Shown here: piece by piece, positions 24,069-33,192 of the stretch
Numbering within the stretch: position 1 is the stretch's first letter
How the letters are laid out: each line of letters opens with the position of its first letter
Notes under the pieces: generated by a model
Told to the model about the DNA's origin: nothing
The model's input: only the letters and a program-made list of their open reading frames with translations
Database searches by the model: none
Position numbers and translations under genes: made by a program
From: Beroe ovata
Lineage: Eukaryota; Ctenophora; Nuda; Beroida; Beroidae
Assembly (NCBI GenBank): GCA_946803715.1
Contig: CAMPET010000375.1
Coordinates: 1-39,041 of the forward strand
DNA length: 39,041 bases
Direction of reading: 5' to 3'

Positions 24069-24654
24069 CACTGTTTTGAATAGCATGACAATTGTCAATG
24101 CTCATTAGTAGGAGCAGGATATGCGAGCATGTGTTGTTTACAAAATACGAGGTTTTAAACTGATCAATTTGATTTTGATGCCTTCCATTTAGTTTGGGAA
24201 CATTCTGATTAACATCCTGATTAACAAGTATGACATATTTTCGTTTCCACAGGAGATTTTCACCGAGATCCAAATCTCGTCCAAATCATCTCAGAATTTT
24301 CTTTCCGTGCGATTCGTGCCCCGAGTTTAACTCTTTTGTTCTGTATAACTCCGTTCATATGCTCTAGTTTAGAAATTTGACCGCATTCTCTCGGTAATAT
24401 GCGTATTCTCAATTCCTGATAAACGTGACTGAGATATGATGATACAAATAAGATACACACTTCCAAACGACAGTCTTACTTTTCCATAGATCGCTAAGTT
24501 GGCAATGGATCCAGAGTGTTGCCACAGACATCATCGTTCATTTCTTACCATCGTATTTTCTACGACTTTCTTCCCAGTCTGTTAAACCTAGCAAAACTGC
24601 TGAGCATATCTTGTGGTAGATATGGAATAGTCGCACGACCAGTTACCTTGGCAA

Positions 24655-24785
24655 CCTGGCAACCACAAACACCACCCTGGCAACCACAAACACCACCCTG
24701 GCAACCACAAACACCACCCTGGTAACCACAAACACCACCCTGGCAACCACAAACACCACCCTGGTAACCGCAAACACCAACCTCT
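24655..24785 (+). repeat. 21-bp minisatellite (TGGCAACCACAAACACCACCC)
   Basis: Six copies of a 21-base unit with few changes (GGCAACC or GGTAACC). Each carries a GGYAACC half-site like those in the palindromes elsewhere. Confidence 0.95.
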
Positions 24786-25341
24786 GTTACCACTCACACA
24801 TGGCAAACTAAACGTGACTAAATAATACACTGAGACTTCATAATATATAGACTAGACGATGAACTTCGTCTCATTCAAAGTTTTAAACTCTCACACACGT
24901 GTACAGCATATCTCTGTTGTGTTTTGGGAAAAACAACATTTTTTGTTACAACTCTCTCATATTCTATTTGATGCTAATTTCCGTTGTCAAGCACGAAGCA
25001 AGCAGTAGCATATAACTGTGTTGGTTTGTGCGATGGTTCTACACAATTGGGAAGTCTGTGCGCGCGACGCGAGTGCTAGTGTCAAAGTCCGTTTTTTGAC
25101 AGTATTTTTCAGTATTTTTCTATCGCTCTTTTGATTGTTCTCGTTGTCGATTGATCGGTCGGCTTGCTATTAATAGAATCGTATCATGCACGCATACTTT
25201 CCGTAAAACAAGGTTCAATTTAAATAGTTTCATCAACTTTACTCTCAACAAAGATCACTTTGTATTGAACTTGATCTCGTCTATGATATCCAATTATAAA
25301 CTCTGCTTCAACACTCAACAGGGTGTTTATGGAATCGAGTT

Positions 25342-26616
25342 ATGAGCCAGGATGATGACAGTGAGATTTTCAGTATAAAGGACCCGCGACCTAACACTGC
25401 AAAGCAACGTGACGACCCAGCAACCGAGGAGCAACAAACACAGCAACATGAACAACAACCCGACCATGAGATAGGAGTGCCTGATGATCAGAAAACTGTG
25501 GATAATGTGAATGAGACACAAATGGAAGAAGGGGAGGGGAAGGGAGAAGAAGAAGAGGGTGTGCTCACAAAAATTCCCAAAATAAAACACAAACCGAAGA
25601 AGAAACTCAGTAAGAAACCGAGTACCGATTCAATGTCCCAGTCCGCCTCACTCCTTTCTAAATCTGGTGATTCCTCGACCAAATCGAAACAGAAACTCAC
25701 GAAGGAAACTTCGCTTCCTTCCAGCAAACGGAAGAGGAAAACACCACTCCAGAGCAAGACGGTTGCCGCCAGTGGGGGAGCAACCTCGAGAAACACGTCA
25801 TCGATGAATTCCGATACTCCCGATCACAACAAGACAATCTCAACAGACTCCAAAACGGGTGACACCTCAAAAACCAGGATGGCATCACAGAAAGACGGCG
25901 CTAACACTCCCAAATCGGGACAAAAACCGGCAAAACCTCCCCGAAAACCAAATCTTGACCACATAGCCCGACTTTCCGAGAGTAAGAATTGCAGTAAAGG
26001 AAGTCACTGTTCGTGGTTTAACCCAGAGTTCACATTTGAGGACACATCCCCTCCTCCACCTCCCCCTCCTGCCCATGAGGAGGAATCTGTTCCCATGGAA
26101 ACATCAGACGAGACTACGACACTAGATGAGACGAGGACAGAGGAGAACATTTCCGAGGATCTGGTGGATGAGAACTCACTCAGCGAACATGCCTCCCCGA
26201 AGCTCCACCATGATCAGAGCAGCTGCAGTGCTCATATGTCCCGGGCACGGGTCAGGTATACCAATCTGTCTCTCTCAATGCCAAACACTCGCGAGGGAAG
26301 GAGGAAGGAACACGAGGAGGAATCAAAGTGTGGTTGGTTGTTTGAGTGTAAAAACATCTGGTCAGATTCGCGAGGAGGGCATCAGTACAGCAAGAACTAT
26401 CAGAAGATATCCACGGGGTATCAGTACAAGGATCAGACTGAGAAATCGCCAGCGGAAGTGGCCAAATCCCGGAATCGGTTCATGCACAGCATGAAGAATA
26501 GACCTTCTAACCGGGTGTCGATAATGCGAACAGTAAAACAGGGTTCATTCGTGTTGATGGGAACTGTTAAAACTATAGGGGATGATAAGGATGGCAGACT
26601 TCCCTACAACTTCTGA
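25342..26616 (+). CDS. Unrecognised low-complexity protein, 424 residues
   Basis: This is a single long open frame, with the nearest in-frame stop upstream at 25297. The first 70 residues are rich in Asp, Gln and Glu; residues 80-215 are rich in Lys, Ser and Thr and strongly basic; a run of seven prolines lies near residue 236; an acidic Thr/Glu stretch follows. Only two parts look ordered: about 208-233 (LDHIARLSESKNCSKGSHCS, WFNPEFTFED) and the last 100 residues (KCGWLFECKNIWSDS, ISTGYQYKD, SRNRFMHSMKNRPSNRVSIM, GSFVLMGTVKTIG). There is no signal peptide or membrane segment. I do not recognise the family. The length of the frame and the varied C-terminal composition argue that it is a real gene; an upstream noncoding exon is possible. 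Confidence 0.65.
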   Translation: MSQDDDSEIFSIKDPRPNTAKQRDDPATEEQQTQQHEQQPDHEIGVPDDQKTVDNVNETQMEEGEGKGEEEEGVLTKIPKIKHKPKKKLSKKPSTDSMSQSASLLSKSGDSSTKSKQKLTKETSLPSSKRKRKTPLQSKTVAASGGATSRNTSSMNSDTPDHNKTISTDSKTGDTSKTRMASQKDGANTPKSGQKPAKPPRKPNLDHIARLSESKNCSKGSHCSWFNPEFTFEDTSPPPPPPPAHEEESVPMETSDETTTLDETRTEENISEDLVDENSLSEHASPKLHHDQSSCSAHMSRARVRYTNLSLSMPNTREGRRKEHEEESKCGWLFECKNIWSDSRGGHQYSKNYQKISTGYQYKDQTEKSPAEVAKSRNRFMHSMKNRPSNRVSIMRTVKQGSFVLMGTVKTIGDDKDGRLPYNF

Positions 26617-26800
26617 TGTTTTATTGATGATTTATAGTGTGATTTGATGATTATTATACTTATTACTGATTGTGATATATTAACTAAAGTGCGTGACTAT
26701 AACCTTCGCCTTTCACAAGAAATGCAAATTTGTGTCTCCCCAATCTCTTATCATGTGATAAGTCTGCGAACGTCCCGTCCCTCCCTCCGTTTCCAAACAT

Positions 26801-26847
26801 AGCCAATCAGAGGCCCCCATTTCTGGCCGATCAGCCAATCAGAGGCC
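26801..26847 (+). promoter_or_regulatory. Paired CCAAT boxes (NF-Y type)
   Basis: The 15-mer AGCCAATCAGAGGCC occurs at 26801-26815 and again at 26833-26847: same strand, 32 bases apart, about three helical turns. CCAATCAG fits the NF-Y consensus. A + strand promoter with transcription starting near 26900-26990 is plausible; no clear gene follows at once. Confidence 0.5.
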
Positions 26848-26986
26848 GTGTCGTATCTCTCATCCCTCTGTCATCCTCTCCTCCCTCTCAGATCAGTAAT
26901 AATTGAGAGAGAGAGAGAGAGAGTGTGTGTGTGTGTGTGTATGTGTGTGTGTGTGTGTGTGTGNCGCGCGCATCCTCTTTTCAGAC

Positions 26987-27034
26987 TTGATATTCAATGG
27001 ATATGGTACTGCTAAGAAAGACTTCATGAAACAG

Positions 27035-27075
<41 letters not shown>

Positions 27076-28134
27076 AGTGTGTCACTGGAAAACCATGGTC
27101 CACATCTCAGAGAACAATGGGTGATAGCATGCATGCATAATCATTATATCACACAATATGATTATTGTGTGATTTGGGTGAGGATATGCGTGAATTCCTT
27201 TGCTCTTTGTCTACTATCTTGCCTGTGAAATCAGTCGGCCTTGTGAAATGTCGAGACGCACGATTTCGTTTTCTACCTTGTTCACGACACACGGTGTTAT
27301 CTCGGAGTCTGAACTAGCAGTGAAATCCAGCGCGTGAGTAGTATTAATATTACACGTCTGTTTAATAATTCTCATAAGAGACAGAGAAAATTTATTAACA
27401 GGTTTAGGATAAGTCGGATGGGACTTATCAACACTTTCTGCGGAGAGAAAAAACAGCTATACAACTACCTATAGCGTTCGCCGTTCGTGCTTTGCAATAC
27501 AAGCGCAGTGCGTCGTTTCATATGCTGCGAAAAATAATATTTCCTTGTAATTTGAATTTTACTCGATCACTCAACGATTGCTCAACTCACTATTATAGAC
27601 TAAGTATATACTGTTGACACATGTTCTCACTTAAACTCTCTAGACTTTAGTGCAGGTTGGTATTTTTAACTCTTATTATTAACACAATTTCTCGTCGTAA
27701 AAACCGACTATCACACAACGATCTGAGCTTTGTTTTGTAATAGGATTTGATCATTGACTGCACGTATTGAACTCATTATCATTACAAAACAACTGTCAAT
27801 TAACATTCTGACGTCAAGAATTTGCCACAAAAATAGTCAAAATTGGACGGAAATTCATCACGTGACTTGCGATAGCAGGATCACATTTCCATTGCATGTG
27901 GTGGTCACTGGTCATGGTAGACAAGCAAAGTAATTCCGGGTTGCACTGATCTAATTCCCATCTCCCTCCCTCCCTCCCATCTTTCCTCTTTGCAGCGTGA
28001 TTCCTCAGTTCTGTTATCCCGCTCTCCTCTGCGATTGATCCCCTCTCTGCGATCTCAAACGTCTTCTTTCTTCATCCGAAACCGCTGTTTCATCGGGGTT
28101 GTGAGCGGGGGAGGGTTTGGGATTAATCAATTAT
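26987..28134 (+). other. Two splice-flanked exon-like segments (possible gene)
   Basis: Segment 1 (26987-27036) lies between TTTTCAG and GTGAGTG and is open only in one frame, reading LIFNGYGTAKKDFMKQ. Segment 2 starts after CTTTGCAG at 27996 and is open in the matching phase (RDSSVLLSRSPLRLIPSLRS) to a TAA near 28134. The two phases fit, and the paired CCAAT boxes lie 140-190 bases upstream. No first exon with a start codon was found and no family was recognised, so this may be chance or an untranslated exon. Confidence 0.25.
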
Positions 28135-29298
28135 CATATTAACCAATTATCATATTGATAATAATTTAGTATTCAATTCGCGAGGTTTTGAGTTACACAC
28201 ACACACATTGATACATGAGGTAATGCTAAGAAGGTAGGGGCGAAGATGCATCAACGCCTAGCCAGTTCTTTATGTTGATAGAGATGAATTCGCGTCTTCA
28301 CGGTTGTATTGTTGAGTGTTTAGTCCCTAAGACAATTGTTCAGACCTCATAATGATGGGATCACACACTACCTACTTATACTGGAGATGCAGGGAGTGTT
28401 TTTACAGTTTGTATTGAGATGTTTACCGACTCAATACTCCTCACTTTTACTGCTAGACAGTCCCTGACTATCTGCTGTAACTCATCGATTCTCACATATT
28501 TGGTGTAAAGACTGAGACTGATCATAATCTACATTAGTTAATTAACAGAACCTAGATCAAGCACACATCATCCCGTGATGTCTGTTGATGCACACTGCAC
28601 AGCAGTTTGCTGCTATCGCATAGCTGTCGCAAACTCCAGTGAATATCGCAATTTATACCCTTGAGTTGCTTTCCACTATACTGAAGTTCATACTGAAATG
28701 TCCTAGTTGTAAATGTAGCTTGTTGATAATGTTGAAGCATGATTTGACTTCAACATAGCATTCATTTCCATCTAATTATCATATAGTTCATTTCCAAAAT
28801 ACCTATCCTAAAGTTGTTAAAGTGTTTGCAATACTGGTCCGCAGTATGAGTATGAGTACACATTCCACACTCTCTCACTAGTGTTCAACACTGTTCTGCT
28901 TGTACTATGATATTATTCAACACAGCATTCAGTACAATAATATTAATTCTGAATACAATTAGTAATTAACAAAGTGTCAATACAATTACATAATTATGGA
29001 TATTTTAAGTCACGTTTTATCATTGTTCTGACTATATTGATATTTGTTGTTGTTTGTTTGGAGTTTTCATGGCAAAATTGACAATGACATCACCTCCAGT
29101 AGCAGCTGCCATCTGTCATAGCTAACTTGAATATTGTAGCAGTCCATTTGGAGAAGAAAAGGTTTCTACCTATAGAATATCTCACTTTGAATCTGATACT
29201 GGTAGACCAATGACTTCACATTCCTAACACAACACACCCATAATAATAACACATTATCACAGAAATAACACAAGTTATCACAGAAAGAGTGGGGTGAA

Positions 29299-30550
29299 AT
29301 GCCTGCGGAGGCAGCAAAGGGAGGAGGACAGGAACAATCCCGGTTTCTGACTCTTGCTGCATCCCTGAAAACTGCAACTTCTGTTCTGGGAGATGCTACT
29401 TCCAGGTACGAAACATTCCTCACAGTTATTTACAAAGTTAACACACTTTCACAACTTTAATCAATTTCTCCTCAGGTTGGGAAGCAATGTCGTGGACAAT
29501 CTCAACTTAGATGTGAGTGTGTGAATTTTCTTTAAGATATCCCAGCCGATGTATTGAAATGGAAATAATTCACAAACCTCCCAGTCTCTAAAAACAGTAA
29601 CAAGTAATGTGGCGGACATGGCATCTATTGAAGGTATAAAGAGAGTCCAGGAGATGGCCTCATTAGAGAATCTGCAAGAGGGATTTCAGGTCAGCATACC
29701 TGGACTTGAGTGTCCTTTTCCAATAATAATGATTTAGAATTGATAATTCAGTTCACCCATAGGCTGGCATTGGTGCTGGAATAGGTGGACTACAAACTGG
29801 CTTGGAAGGACTTGAAGGGATCAGTAAAACCATTTATGACAACCTAGGTAAGTCTCATTATCTCTTTTGTTACTGCTCTATCTGGTAAGCTAAGTTTTGT
29901 GCTAAGATAAAACCACTTCTCAGCTGAAGGGAAAGAAGCATTGACCAACACAGAGGCATTGAAAGCTAAGGGAAACTTTCAGCTGATAAAAACTATAAAG
30001 AACATTGAGTATCAAATACTCATCATATTTGGCTACTTTGTCTTGGCATTTGCAATCAACTGGTAGGCTATAAATGGTTAATGAATCAATGTTGATGAAG
30101 AATGACCTTCCAACGACATTGGCTCTAAACAGGTACTGGGCTGTTGGAGTTGAGCAGACAATGTCATTAGTAAAAAATTCTCAAGAGTATCTTGATGACC
30201 CAGAGTTGGAAAAGAAACTGATGAGTCTGAGAGATTCTATTGGGGAGGTAACACATTTGTATGATTTTATATGATAAGTTTAGCAATTATGTATGCAACT
30301 GTCTAGCATTAAAAATCTTCAGTATGGTGATCTGAATCAACTCAAGCAAGGGATGAATGGGCTACGTGATGGTATCATAGTAGGCATAAGAGATGGTGCT
30401 AAGATAGTTCAAGAGTCTGCTTCAGTAATAACCGACACTATTCAAGATTCTGCAAGTGCACTGGGTGTTAATATCAACGCACTAGTGGATGATGATGATG
30501 ATGATGATGATGATAATGATGATAGAATGATAGATAAAAGCAATGACTAA
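29299..30550 (+). CDS. Unrecognised single-pass membrane protein, 271 residues
   Basis: Seven exons (29299-29405, 29476-29512, 29585-29689, 29763-29847, 29924-30062, 30133-30247, 30323-30550) have GT-AG borders and compatible phases, giving 271 residues from ATG to TAA. Residues 20-120 are a helical, Ala/Gly/Leu/Thr-rich region with a Gly-rich stretch (AGIGAGIGGLQTGLEGLEGI). One hydrophobic segment lies at 141-160 (YQILIIFGYFVLAFAINWYW). After it comes a charged helical part (LDDPELEKKLMSLRDSIGE), then DGIIVGIRDGAKIVQESAS, then nine consecutive Asp near the end. There is no signal peptide, so a membrane anchor with helical domains on both sides is likely. I do not recognise the family. Codons are A/T-rich, unlike symplekin. 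An AATAAATAAATAAATAAA tract at 30702 could serve as polyadenylation signal. Confidence 0.75.
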
Positions 30551-31361
30551 AACATATATTGAGAAACTCAATTTTACTGTGGAACTAATAATGGCAGTGA
30601 TTCATGAATGGGGCTAATGAGAATCGCCTCCGCCCTCCTGTCTATTTGTGTGTAGTCAATAGGAGTACAAAACTATAATCTGAGTCAACAAAAAGAATTA
30701 TAAATAAATAAATAAATAAAAGGATAATGGTATTTAACCATCACAATTCTCTAAAACACTGAAAAAACTAGCATTCGCAGCTATTGAAGAAAACTAAACC
30801 GAAGCAAACCATGAAGATATTTGCGCGCGGCGCGGTGCAGGTCAGCTCCACAATTTTTCATATCTCAACTCACATGGCAAAGTAACAGCATGATAGTGGC
30901 GGGATTTACAAGATGACCATTGTTTATTGCGCGCGCTTTCATTGAGAGCCGAAACAGTTTCCGCGATGAAGGCGCGCGGCGCGCAAAAAACATAGCAGCG
31001 GACAAATAACTATAACATCCAGCAAAGCAAAATTTTATTATTGGCAGCAAGATCGTAGGGAAAATATTCCAACGGTATAGTACGCGTTGATGACTTTTAT
31101 TGATAAATGTGCAGCGGTCTGAGCCGCGCATTATTTTTTGCATTTTTCCGTGTTATAACATTTTCATATTTCAGTATTTTTCGAATTCGATTTCTCAAAT
31201 TCAATTTTTCATTTATTTTACATCATTGAATTGTTTTGAATTGCTTCTTTATTCTCATGAATCATTTGATTTCTTCAGCTATCAGTTAGTCTATCATCTA
31301 TCAGCTGATTTTATCCATGATAAATGATCTCTCTTAAGTAAACATCATTCTAGGTCACAAA
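30551..31361. other. Spacer with CpG-rich inverted motif
   Basis: It holds the poly(A)-signal tract at 30702-30719 and a segment of about 165 bases (30822-30986) bounded by TTGCGCGCGGCGCGG and, inverted, TTGCGCGCCGCGCGCC, with a third GCGCGCGC inside at 30930. No coding exon was seen. Confidence 0.5.
30822..30986. mobile_element. Possible small inverted-repeat element (MITE-like)
   Basis: CpG-rich, nearly inverted ends flank about 135 bases of unrelated DNA. No target-site duplication was established, and similar CpG words occur singly elsewhere (16350-16410, 18648-18725, 35380-35400), so an element is only a suggestion. Confidence 0.25.
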
Positions 31362-32888
31362 ATGGTGGAATTAGAACATGTCTACGAAAAAGTCAACAAC
31401 AGACTGCATCCTCCATTTCAATACTTCATTATGGTCGTTCTCTCAATGACACTGATAACAAATGGTGCAGTTCCTCTTTTATTGACATTTCTTACATCAA
31501 CAAAGGATTGGCAGTGTCTCTCTGACAAATGTGACCCCCAAAGAGATCTCTGTGAACAGAACTTAGATGATGATGATTGGTATTCACCAGTTTCAAATGC
31601 AACAGATAAGTTTTTGAAAAGTTACAAGGTATATTGTGGGTATGAAGGGTATTTCAGTATAATAAGTGGTGGCTACTTTGCTGGGTTTATGATTGGTATA
31701 TTGATAGGAGGTAATCTAATGGATTCCATTGGGCGTCATAAAACCATGTTTGGTGGACTTTTAGCTTACTGTTTCACAGTAGTACTTCATGCTTCCAGTG
31801 CAAATGATTTCAATGTTTTTGCTATTGCTCATTTGTTATCTGGGCTTGGTACTGGAGTTGTTGGTGCATTGTATGTATATCAAACAGAGCTCACAATTGC
31901 AAGACTGCGCAACTTTGGAAGTCAAATCCATAATACAGCTTATTCATTCGGTATGTTATATGGAGCTCTACTTTGTTATTATGTGGTGGATTTTGGAGCC
32001 ATCTGCCTATGGATAACAGTCCCTGCACTTGTATTCAATTTCATAATGTGGAAATATGTACCTGAAAGTTTGTTTTGGTTGCATCAGCACAACAAGAAAG
32101 AGGAAGTCAATGGAGTTTTACAATATATTGCAAAATTCAATGATGTGAAGTACCTGCCCAAAGATGAAAAGATTGAGAATGATATCACTGATGAAAGTTC
32201 CCAATCAGTGCTGACCTTATTCAGATACTCTAAATCAACACGTGACACGACATGTATCTTTCTCTTGTCCTGGTTCACTGCATCCTATTCTTATTGGGGA
32301 CTTAGTTTCAATGTTGGAGAATTGATTGGCAACTTGTACATCAATCAAGGAATCATATTTGTCATTGACCTGATTAACAGACCCATTAATTACTATGGGA
32401 TAAAGGGCCTGGACAGAGTAACATTTATAAAATTCTGTAATTTTGGAATGGCAGTTTCGGCCATGGTATGCATGATCCCATATGAAGATGAAATATTTCC
32501 TGGATTCAACTTGGCCAAGATCTCAGCTCTGGTGGGTAGAATGATATCTGATCTGTATTTCAGTGGAATTTACCTCCACACTTCAGAAGTTTTGCCAACT
32601 GTAGTTAGAGGAGCTGGTCTCTCTATCTGCTCCAGTGTAGCCCGTATAGGTAGCATACTCGCACCCTTTGTCCTGCTAGCAAATAGGATAAGTCCCAACA
32701 TAAACTTCTCAGTTATATTCATTTCATCTGTAATTTGTTACATGCTTTACAACTCGGTGCCTGAGACCAGGGGTCAGTTGCTGCCTGCTAACTTTAGTGA
32801 GATGGAGTCTCTGATTAAGGGTGTGAAGAGAACACAAGATGTTTCGGAGGAGGTCAACATGGATGTTGAAGCAGGGCAGCGATTGTGA
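31362..32888 (+). CDS. SLC22-like organic ion transporter (MFS)
   Basis: This is an intronless frame of 508 residues with about 12 hydrophobic segments. SLC22 members move organic cations, anions or carnitine across the plasma membrane. Family marks are a long Cys- and Asp-rich extracellular loop after the first segment (about residues 45-95); the MFS signature GGNLMDSIGRHKTMFGG after segment 2; GLGTGVVGALYVYQTEL; the VPESLFWL motif after segment 6 (SLC22 consensus PES.RWL), followed by a large cytoplasmic loop; EVLPTVVRGAGLSICSSVAR; and VPETRGQLLP after segment 12. The first segment is reached early and the Cys pattern of the loop is reduced, so it is a divergent member. Lack of introns, among split neighbours, suggests a retrocopy or intron loss. 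The substrate cannot be predicted. Confidence 0.85.
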   Translation: MVELEHVYEKVNNRLHPPFQYFIMVVLSMTLITNGAVPLLLTFLTSTKDWQCLSDKCDPQRDLCEQNLDDDDWYSPVSNATDKFLKSYKVYCGYEGYFSIISGGYFAGFMIGILIGGNLMDSIGRHKTMFGGLLAYCFTVVLHASSANDFNVFAIAHLLSGLGTGVVGALYVYQTELTIARLRNFGSQIHNTAYSFGMLYGALLCYYVVDFGAICLWITVPALVFNFIMWKYVPESLFWLHQHNKKEEVNGVLQYIAKFNDVKYLPKDEKIENDITDESSQSVLTLFRYSKSTRDTTCIFLLSWFTASYSYWGLSFNVGELIGNLYINQGIIFVIDLINRPINYYGIKGLDRVTFIKFCNFGMAVSAMVCMIPYEDEIFPGFNLAKISALVGRMISDLYFSGIYLHTSEVLPTVVRGAGLSICSSVARIGSILAPFVLLANRISPNINFSVIFISSVICYMLYNSVPETRGQLLPANFSEMESLIKGVKRTQDVSEEVNMDVEAGQRL

Positions 32889-33192
32889 TTTTTGATTTAT
32901 TTTGATCTGTACATACGGTGGTTAATTTTGATCGGTTCCTTTCATGACAATATTTGAATTTAATGTTTGAACGTGGAATATACATTTGCAGATACATTTC
33001 GACCTCTATAGCTGATATATTGTACAAAGTTGTGTCGGATATTAGAAATTGACCGATTATTTGTTTTGCGCATTCATCTATTCTATTCTAGGAGCTATTC
33101 ATCGATGAAGAACCAACGAAATTATCCTGAGAAAACACACACTTCTGATTGTTCTCTGAAATAATGACTTGTAATGTTACCCTCCCTAGCCG
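32889..33192. other. Spacer between SLC22-like gene and RUSF1
   Basis: AT-rich, with no exon seen. A pyrimidine tract ending CCCTAG at 33184-33189 just before the RUSF1 start could be a splice acceptor, in which case RUSF1 has a further upstream exon. Confidence 0.4.

Larger units (their letters stand above)
22315..25341. other. 3-kb stretch without a recognised gene
   Basis: I see no coding exon on either strand. It holds SCD upstream DNA, a C-rich tract at 22760-22812, a repeat monomer fragment at 23428-23476, a TG microsatellite at 24029-24063 and a 21-bp minisatellite at 24655-24785. CpG-rich words (GCGCGCGACGCGAG) occur at about 25060. Confidence 0.5.
26617..29298. other. 2.7-kb stretch without a confident gene
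   Basis: It contains a pair of CCAAT boxes, a GA/TG microsatellite (26905-26963, N at 26964), a second TG tract (27036-27066) and two exon-like segments annotated separately. From 28050 to 29298 the DNA is AT-rich with nothing recognised on either strand. Confidence 0.5.
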
